Shown here: positions 46,347 to 50,846 of the stretch, one piece after another
Position numbering within the stretch: the stretch's first letter is position 1
Layout: each line of letters opens with the position of its first letter
Assembly (NCBI GenBank): GCA_019639015.1
Contig: JAHBSS010000007.1
Coordinates: 1-50,846, forward strand
Source of the DNA: Cryobacterium sp.
Lineage (GTDB): Bacteria > Actinomycetota > Actinomycetes > Actinomycetales > Microbacteriaceae
DNA: 50,846 bases
Reading direction: 5' to 3'
Position numbers and translations under genes: made by a program
The notes under the pieces: model-generated
Told to the model about the DNA's origin: nothing
The model's input: only the letters and a program-made list of their open reading frames with translations
The model's database searches: none

Positions 46347-47363
46347 ATGGAAGGCACGGTGTTTCTGGGTAGTTGTGCGCTTGGATCGCTTGTCGGCATC
46401 CCCGGATTGGTGATGTATAGCGGGGGAACCCTAAAGAGGCTTTGGGGCGACCTTGTTGTCTTCCTGGTTACAGTCGCTGGACTGCTTGCCATTACGGTAG
46501 CTTTTCAAGCCATTAGGCCGGAGTTTGGGATGTTTGTGGCGATCATCTCTACCGCAGTTTGCCTGTCACTCGCGGCGATGCTCGAGAATCTAGGGGTTCG
46601 GTTTCGATCGAGGGTAATTTCTGCGTTGATTGTTCTCGGTTTAGTGATTACGCCGCTTGAGCTCCTAATTTTTTGGCGAAATGGAACATGGTTTTACCAA
46701 ACGTTTGGAGCCTTGGATTACGGGGGAGCCGCCGCAATCGGAGTTGGCGCTGGCGTCGCCGTAATTGCTATCTTGTTTCGCAATCGCCGAATGCAGACCG
46801 CATCTAACTCCAAACGAACTGACTCAAGCTTTTCGACCTTTGTCGGTGCGCTCTTGTTTTGCGCGGCTGTCCTTGTCCTATGCATTGGGTTCGAACTGCA
46901 ATGGGATGAGCTCTCGCCAACGATAATTGCCAACCAAGTTTCGATGGCGTTGAGTTCGGGGCTTGCGGCATCCGCCATCGAGCGAATCGCAAAGGCGAGA
47001 AATACGATCCTCGGGGTCTCACGTGGCATGGTTGCGGGATCAATTGCAGCGCTCGCATCCTGCGCTTATCTCGAATTTGTACCGGGAGTGCTTGTCGGGC
47101 TACTAACTGGTGCGATCACCGAGTACTGCTCCCGAAACGACCGCCAGACTCTTGGCTTGCCTTTGGCTATCGGCGGCGTGACTGGCCTGCTGCTACTTGG
47201 TCTCTTCGCCACCCAAACCGGTTTCGTTTACTCCGGCCAGCTCACCCTGTTCGTAACTCAGGCAATTTTCGTTCTGCTTGCAATAACGGTGGGACTCATC
47301 GTTGGAATCATCGTGTGGTTGTTATTGAAACGGTTCTCGTTGCCTGAATTACGAACCAAGTAG
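46347..47363 (+). CDS. degenerate Amt/Rh-fold (ammonium transporter-like) membrane protein
   Basis: The 338-residue, highly hydrophobic protein can be threaded on the ammonium transporter family from end to end. GIPGLVMYSGGTLKR corresponds to the first-helix motif TPGLALFYGG. MFVAIISTAVCLSLAAMLEN matches the MFAIITPALISGA area, TFGALDYGGAAAIGVGAG matches LDFAGGTVVHIxAG, NTILGVSRGMVAGSIAAL matches the ASGAVAGLVAIT helix, and LGLPLAIGGVTGLLLLGLFA matches the second histidine helix. The substrate-recruiting Asp is kept (124), but the first pore histidine is Gly132 and the second is near Pro272. About 70 residues of loops and helix 2 are missing. It is therefore unlikely to move ammonium in the normal way. 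The start is ATG 46347; a longer frame exists upstream. Function unknown; a sensor role is inference. Confidence 0.6.
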   Translation: MEGTVFLGSCALGSLVGIPGLVMYSGGTLKRLWGDLVVFLVTVAGLLAITVAFQAIRPEFGMFVAIISTAVCLSLAAMLENLGVRFRSRVISALIVLGLVITPLELLIFWRNGTWFYQTFGALDYGGAAAIGVGAGVAVIAILFRNRRMQTASNSKRTDSSFSTFVGALLFCAAVLVLCIGFELQWDELSPTIIANQVSMALSSGLAASAIERIAKARNTILGVSRGMVAGSIAALASCAYLEFVPGVLVGLLTGAITEYCSRNDRQTLGLPLAIGGVTGLLLLGLFATQTGFVYSGQLTLFVTQAIFVLLAITVGLIVGIIVWLLLKRFSLPELRTK

Positions 47364-47393
47364 GGGGGTTGGGCGCGTGAGGGGGATGGGTGC

Positions 47394-47855
47394 CTAGTTG
47401 GCTTCCGCGACTCGTTTCAGGTTGCTAAGCGTTTCGCGCATTCCGGCGCTAGCCCCGTCGGCACGGACCTCGAGCTCTTGCTCTACCCGATCGCCGAACT
47501 TTTCGACATATCCCGGCTCAGCAGCAGGCAAAATCGTCCATGATTCGGTGACGACTGTTCCGTTTTCGGAAGGAACGAACGTGTATCCCCAGCGGGTTCG
47601 ATCCCCGTTTACAGCGAATGCGAATTCTTCGTTCGGACTATCTGCGACAACTTTTGAACGCGTCTCCCAAGTGTTGTTTTCCGTCACGTTTCGTCCAACA
47701 AACCACGCTCCGACACCCCGCGAGTCGTCTTCCCACCAGCATTCCTTGCAGACCGGGCTCCACTCGCCCATTCGAGTGACATCCGAAATCATCGAATACA
47801 GCTTTTCGGGAGTGCTTGCGATTGTTATCGATTCAAAACGATTGCGATTGCTCAT
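47394..47855 (-). CDS. SRPBCC family protein (START/polyketide-cyclase fold)
   Basis: The 153-residue protein has the SRPBCC pattern: ITIASTPEKLYSMISDVTRM (first strand and helix), WSPVCKECWWEDDSRGVGA, FVGRNVTENNTWETRSKVV, FAFAVNGDRTRWGYTF and VVTESWTI, followed by a long C-terminal helix. The fold binds hydrophobic ligands in a deep pocket. The ligand is unknown; annotations such as polyketide cyclase come from distant members. ATG 47855 is chosen since an upstream ATG at 47873 adds only six hydrophobic residues. It is convergent with the Amt-like gene (30-base gap) and divergent from the small ABM-like gene (61 bases). Confidence 0.82.
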   Translation of the reverse strand: MSNRNRFESITIASTPEKLYSMISDVTRMGEWSPVCKECWWEDDSRGVGAWFVGRNVTENNTWETRSKVVADSPNEEFAFAVNGDRTRWGYTFVPSENGTVVTESWTILPAAEPGYVEKFGDRVEQELEVRADGASAGMRETLSNLKRVAEAN

Positions 47856-47916
47856 GATCTGAATCATATTCACGATTGATCGGATGCTGCAGGCCGCCCG
47901 CCTCTAGCATTAGCAC

Positions 47917-48210
47917 GTGACGATCGAATTACATTTGCGATCCGCGGTGAACCCTGAACGCCGCGTCGAACTTGAGGCGTTTCTAAAGGATGCAATTCCG
48001 TTTTACGAAAGCCCCGGGGGTATTGCAGTCCGGCTTCTTTGGTCTAGGGATGAACCCGGACGTTTTATCGAAGTGATCGAATACCTGGACGTGGAGACTT
48101 TTGAGCGAGATCAGGTACGCGTAGAGCAGGATCCCGAAATGAAGCGGTACTTGGAACGATGGCGAGAACTACTTTCTGAGCCAGTTAGTGTCGAGGTTTT
48201 CGAGTACTGA
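47917..48210 (+). CDS. small dimeric alpha/beta-barrel (ABM-like) protein
   Basis: This 97-residue protein has the strand-helix-strand-strand-helix-strand order of antibiotic-biosynthesis-monooxygenase-type (ABM) proteins: TIELHLRSAVNPERRVELEA, then YESPGGIAVRLLWSRDE, FIEVIEYLDVETFERDQVRV and a final SVEVFEY strand. Members of the fold include heme-degrading enzymes, small monooxygenases and sensors; no residue here selects one. The start is GTG 47917 with no strong ribosome binding site. It lies alone between the SRPBCC gene and tryptophanase, both on the other strand. Confidence 0.65.
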   Translation: MTIELHLRSAVNPERRVELEAFLKDAIPFYESPGGIAVRLLWSRDEPGRFIEVIEYLDVETFERDQVRVEQDPEMKRYLERWRELLSEPVSVEVFEY

Positions 48211-48234
48211 AGTGGGTTCGACGGGCCCAACCGA

Positions 48235-49614
48235 CTACCGCGACACCGGGCGAAGCTTCGCAGTGAAGTGCCTCATGACTTTTGCTTGAGTCAGGATTTC
48301 GTAGCCGGAGACTTCAGCGGCCCGCTCCTTGATCGCGTGAAGCGCATCGGCGATCACATCAAGATGGGATTGCGTGTATACCCGACGCGGGATTGCCAAG
48401 CGAGTGAACTCCTTTGGGGATTGCCGCGCTTCACCGGTAGCGGAATCCGTATCGAGCATGAAAGAGCCGATGTCCACGGACCGGATGCCGGCCTCAAGAT
48501 ACAGTTCTAGCGCGAGAGCCTGGCCGGGGAACTGGTGCCACGGTATTTGAGGAAGGAGAGCGCCAGCGTCGACGAATACACCGTGACCGCCGACCGGCTT
48601 TTGGTAGGGAATGCCAAAGTCATCCAGCTTTGCGGCGAGATATTCGCTCTGTCCAACTCGGTACTGGAGGTAGCTCTCGTCGAGCCCCTCTTCAAGCCCG
48701 ATCGCCATAGCCTCGAGATCTCGACCTGCAAGCCCGCCATAAGTCAGGAATCCTTCTGCCGCTATAACCGCGCTCTTGAGTCTTTCTACGAGCTCTGGAT
48801 TGTCTCGAACGCCCAGCAACCCGCCAATGTTGACGATCGCATCCTTCTTCGCACTCATCGTGAACACGTCGCCGAGTGCGAATGTCTCGCGTGTTATGTC
48901 GCGAATTGTGGCGTTCTCGAATTCCGCTTCGCGTTGCTTTACGAAGTAAGCGTTCTCGGCGTAGCGGGCTGCGTCAATGACCACGAGTAGTCCGAACTTG
49001 TCTGCGACACTGCGAACCTCGCGCAGATTGGCGATGGAGACGGGTTGACCACCAACCGCGTTATTTGTGATCGTCATGACGATCGCGGCAATCGTGTCGG
49101 CACCGTGCTGCGCAATGAATTCTTCGAGCGCCGCGACATCCATATTGCCTTTGAAGTCGGAGGCAACTTCCGGGAGTCGACTCTCGGCGCAAGGAAGGTC
49201 AATATCGCGACCCTCGGCTAGCGCGACGTGACCGCGAGTCGTGTCGAACAGGGTGTTGGAGACAACGTATTGACCCGGAGTGGTGATCGTCGGGAAAAGC
49301 ACCTTTTCGGCGGCTCGACCTTGATGCACTGGCTGAATCCAGTCGTAGCCGAAGATTTCGCGAGTCACTTCGAGGAGTTTGAAGTAGCTTCTCCCGCCAG
49401 AGTACGACTCGTCCCCGGTCATGATTCCCGCCCACTGCTGATCACTCATCGCGCCGGTACCGGAATCGGTTAGGAGGTCGATGTAGACGTCGTCGGAGTG
49501 CAACCCGAACAGGTTGTAGTTCGCCTCTTTCAGGCGCTCGGCTCGATACTCTCTCGTCGTGATTCTGAGAGGTTCGACGCTCTTGATTTTGAATGGTTCG
49601 GCAATGTATTTCAT
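48235..49614 (-). CDS. tnaA: tryptophanase (PLP-dependent beta-eliminating lyase)
   Basis: The 459-residue enzyme would split L-tryptophan to indole, pyruvate and ammonia. The fold-type I lyase blocks are [29 protein letters not shown], the PLP lysine in [14 protein letters not shown] and [16 protein letters not shown]. Residues that separate tryptophanase from tyrosine phenol-lyase favour tryptophanase: [11 protein letters not shown] rather than [16 protein letters not shown] where the phenol-lyase has an Arg (MERGII), and RHFTAKL with His rather than Phe. ATG 49614 is used; GAGGAAG lies five bases upstream. An upstream frame extension to 49656 has no support. It is divergent from a YheO-type regulator. 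No tnaB permease and no Trp-rich leader were found. Confidence 0.87.
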   Translation of the reverse strand: MKYIAEPFKIKSVEPLRITTREYRAERLKEANYNLFGLHSDDVYIDLLTDSGTGAMSDQQWAGIMTGDESYSGGRSYFKLLEVTREIFGYDWIQPVHQGRAAEKVLFPTITTPGQYVVSNTLFDTTRGHVALAEGRDIDLPCAESRLPEVASDFKGNMDVAALEEFIAQHGADTIAAIVMTITNNAVGGQPVSIANLREVRSVADKFGLLVVIDAARYAENAYFVKQREAEFENATIRDITRETFALGDVFTMSAKKDAIVNIGGLLGVRDNPELVERLKSAVIAAEGFLTYGGLAGRDLEAMAIGLEEGLDESYLQYRVGQSEYLAAKLDDFGIPYQKPVGGHGVFVDAGALLPQIPWHQFPGQALALELYLEAGIRSVDIGSFMLDTDSATGEARQSPKEFTRLAIPRRVYTQSHLDVIADALHAIKERAAEVSGYEILTQAKVMRHFTAKLRPVSR

Positions 49615-49642
49615 GAATTCTTCCTCGAACTCTACTAAATGT

Positions 49643-49655
49643 TGATACCTTATCA
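49643..49655. promoter_or_regulatory. inverted repeat in the tnaA/regulator gap
   Basis: TGATA at 49643-49647 and TATCA at 49651-49655 are reverse complements with three bases between. TGTTGA occurs just before the repeat and again a few bases after it. It lies between the divergent tnaA and regulator starts and could be a binding site for the YheO-type regulator. The arms are short, so chance is possible. Confidence 0.35.
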
Positions 49656-49711
49656 CTTGTGTTGAAATATTGTCGAATGTATGGTGGGTTCACGAGCAAA
49701 CAGGGGTACGC

Positions 49712-50386
49712 GTGAGCGAAGCAGGAAGATCTTCCGAGATCGAGATCATTTTGAGGACCCTCGAGAGCCTCGTCGAGCCATTCGCAGCACTTCTACCCGG
49801 CGAGTGTGAAGTAGCGCTTCACGATTTGCGCAATCCTTTCCCTTCGATCGTTGCGATCTCAGGGCATCTAAGCGACCGAAAAGTTGGGGATCCCGCGCCA
49901 GAGTCGCTCGTACATGCTAGAGACAGCAACACAATCGGCACCTCACTTGGCCAAAGCAGCAGACTTGCCAATGGTCGAGAACTGCGAAGTTCAACGCTCA
50001 TTTTCCGTGACAAAGCCGGAACCGCCGTGGCCGCGCTGTGTATCGACAACGACACGAAGGATTGGGCGGCTGCTATGGAGCTTGCCCGATCGATGCTTCC
50101 CTGGACTCGGAGCGAACTCGACAACCCGGAAGGAATCGGCGACACAGATTCCATGCCAGATGTCGACGACCTCGCAAGAAAAGTGCTGAATCAAGCGCTT
50201 TCCTCGATCAACATTCCCGTAGATCTCATGCACAAGCGGCACAAGCTCGCAGTTGTGCGGGAACTGAACGAGAACGGCTACTTCAGGCTTAGGGAAAGCG
50301 TGGAGACTGCGGCGCAGGCGCTTGGTGTGACGCGATTTACGATCTACAACTATTTGAACGAACTGGATTCGCTCGACGATAGCTAG
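49712..50386 (+). CDS. YheO-type transcriptional regulator (PAS-like plus HTH)
   Basis: The 224-residue protein has an N-terminal YheO-like PAS domain (about 10-120: FAALLPGECEVALHDLRNPF, VAISGHLSDRKVGDPAPE and RSSTLIFRDKAGTAVAALC). A C-terminal helix-turn-helix follows (about 165-222: MHKRHKLAVVRELNENGYFR, AAQALGVTRFTIYNYLNEL). This domain pair resembles DauR/YheO regulators, which respond to amino-acid-type ligands. GTG 49712 is chosen because AGGGG lies about eight bases upstream. It is divergent from tryptophanase, so it most likely controls that gene; the ligand might be tryptophan or a breakdown product (inference). An upstream TTG in frame (49670) is less likely. Confidence 0.83.
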   Translation: MSEAGRSSEIEIILRTLESLVEPFAALLPGECEVALHDLRNPFPSIVAISGHLSDRKVGDPAPESLVHARDSNTIGTSLGQSSRLANGRELRSSTLIFRDKAGTAVAALCIDNDTKDWAAAMELARSMLPWTRSELDNPEGIGDTDSMPDVDDLARKVLNQALSSINIPVDLMHKRHKLAVVRELNENGYFRLRESVETAAQALGVTRFTIYNYLNELDSLDDS

Positions 50387-50464
50387 CGCATCAAATCGAT
50401 CGCCTCTAGAGCGGATTCCAATTCGAGAAAGTCAGGGCCGTTTCGCGTGAGGTGGCTTTATCGT

Positions 50465-50540
50465 TGGTGGGCGATACCAGACTTGAACTGATGACCTCTT
50501 CCGTGTGAAGGAAGCGCGCTACCAACTGCGCCAATCGCCC
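50465..50540 (-). tRNA. tRNA-Val (CAC)
   Basis: The minus-strand sequence starts GGGCGATTGGCGCAGTTGG and ends ATCGCCC-A followed by an encoded CCA (50467-50465). The anticodon stem CTTCC/GGAAG holds the loop TTCACAC with anticodon CAC. The T arm contains GGTTCAAGT-like AGTTCAAGTCT. All arms pair. Without the CCA the gene is 50468-50540. Confidence 0.93.
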
Positions 50541-50599
50541 TCGCCGGGATAACCGGCTAGTCAATCCTGCCACAATCTCGGTAATCATCGGTGGGGGAA

Positions 50600-50629
50600 T
50601 TGTCACATGGCGTCGGCATCGGTTAGAGT
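50600..50629 (+). promoter_or_regulatory. putative promoter of the tRNA-Gly/tRNA-Cys transcript
   Basis: TTGTCA at 50600-50605 and TAGAGT at 50624-50629 are separated by 18 bases, fitting a sigma-A promoter. The predicted start at about 50636 is the first base of the leader hairpin. This is a pattern match with good position. Confidence 0.5.
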
Positions 50630-50635
50630 CTCTAG

Positions 50636-50653
50636 GCACGATAGTTTTCGTGC
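50636..50653 (+). other. leader hairpin in front of tRNA-Gly
   Basis: GCACGA (50636-50641) and TCGTGC (50648-50653) are exact reverse complements around a TAGTTT loop. The hairpin would form the 5' end of the precursor, three bases from mature tRNA-Gly. It may protect the end or present the RNase P site. That role is inference. Confidence 0.5.
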
Positions 50654-50656
50654 ATT

Positions 50657-50729
50657 GCGGATGTAGCGCAGTTGGTAGCGCATCACCTTGCCAAGGTGAG
50701 GGTCGCGAGTTCGAGTCTCGTCATCCGCT
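50657..50729 (+). tRNA. tRNA-Gly (GCC)
   Basis: GCGGATG at the 5' end pairs with CATCCGC at the 3' end, with U as discriminator. The anticodon stem CACCT/AGGTG holds the loop TGCCA with anticodon GCC. D and T arms (GCGCAGTTGGTAGCGC, GCGAGTTCGAGTCTCGT) fold normally. CCA is not encoded. It precedes tRNA-Cys, the common actinobacterial order Gly-Cys-Val. Confidence 0.95.
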
Positions 50730-50768
50730 CGAGTGGGACGATCCGGGCAACCGGACCGACTCGCGCGC

Positions 50769-50839
50769 GGTGGAGTGGCCGAGAGGCGAGGCAGCGGCCT
50801 GCAAAGCCGTATACGCGGGTTCAAATCCCGTCTCCACCT
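50769..50839 (+). tRNA. tRNA-Cys (GCA)
   Basis: GGTGGAG (50769-50775) pairs with CTCCACC (50832-50838), discriminator U. The anticodon loop CTGCAAA has anticodon GCA in a GCGGC/GCCGT stem with one G-U pair. Its 71-base length fits tRNA-Cys of Actinobacteria. The CCA end is not encoded. The window ends seven bases later, so any following tRNA is out of view. Confidence 0.93.
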
Positions 50840-50846
50840 CCCAGGG

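Noticed and set aside
48211..48234. GGTT...GGGCCC...AACC as a terminator between the ABM-like gene and tryptophanase
   Set aside because: The pairing is short and interrupted and no run of T follows.
49615..49711. tnaC-type leader peptide before tryptophanase
   Set aside because: No tryptophan codon occurs on the tnaA strand in this gap, so an E. coli-like attenuator is not supported.
1..50846. Mobile element, prophage, toxin-antitoxin or CRISPR content
   Set aside because: No transposase, integrase, phage structural gene, cas gene or regularly spaced repeat was found by reading the window.

Overview
The window reads as a chromosomal core segment of a small-genome actinobacterium, most likely a Microbacteriaceae member of the freshwater 'Luna' type. 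The reasons are the intermediate base composition by eye, the dense packing, and a long list of families known almost only from Actinobacteria (SepH, DUF3000, DUF3071, DUF3093, DUF3159, DUF3710, DUF4191, DUF4193, DUF7455, polyphosphate glucokinase, PAC2). No insertion sequence, prophage or CRISPR array was seen. The genus assignment is inference.

Layout. 1-4.7 kb: the 3' end of a Nif3-family gene, a coiled-coil protein whose zinc ribbon has lost most of its cysteines, an RNase H-like protein, the RNase P RNA, polyphosphate glucokinase, methionine aminopeptidase, a 56-residue protein and panB. 4.7-11.6 kb: a nitrogen block with a glutamine synthetase paralogue, the adenylyltransferase GlnE and the adenylylatable glutamine synthetase GlnA. 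The last has a well-spaced GlnR-type operator upstream, followed by RDD and DUF4191 membrane proteins. 11.7-17.7 kb: a membrane-anchored pseudokinase facing a 2-oxoacid dehydrogenase E2 gene, then lpdA and pepA. lipA and lipB are not seen here.

17.8-32.6 kb: PAC2, the principal sigma factor, a CofE-like ligase facing an ATP-grasp enzyme, DUF7455, topoisomerase IV (parE and parC, convergent), a phosphodiesterase, sepH, DUF4193, DUF3093, dut, DUF3710 and DUF3159. 32.6-38.8 kb: aconitase, with a perfect palindrome just after its -10 element, and a two-gene beta-oxidation operon. 38.8-46.2 kb: RNase D with DUF3000, an alpha/beta hydrolase, a RibD-like reductase, SufE, a rhodanese, ZapE and NhaA. 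46.3-50.8 kb is more accessory: a degenerate Amt/Rh-fold protein, two small single-domain proteins, a tryptophanase divergent from a YheO-type regulator, and tRNA-Val, tRNA-Gly and tRNA-Cys.

The most unusual items are the Amt-like protein that has lost both pore histidines, the membrane pseudokinase whose dead catalytic loop sits in a perfect inverted repeat, the CofE-like/ATP-grasp pair with no visible F420 genes, and the aconitase operator. Nitrogen (GlnA/GlnE/GlnA2, Amt-like protein, tryptophanase) and central carbon (E2/E3, aconitase, FadAB) are the two main metabolic themes.
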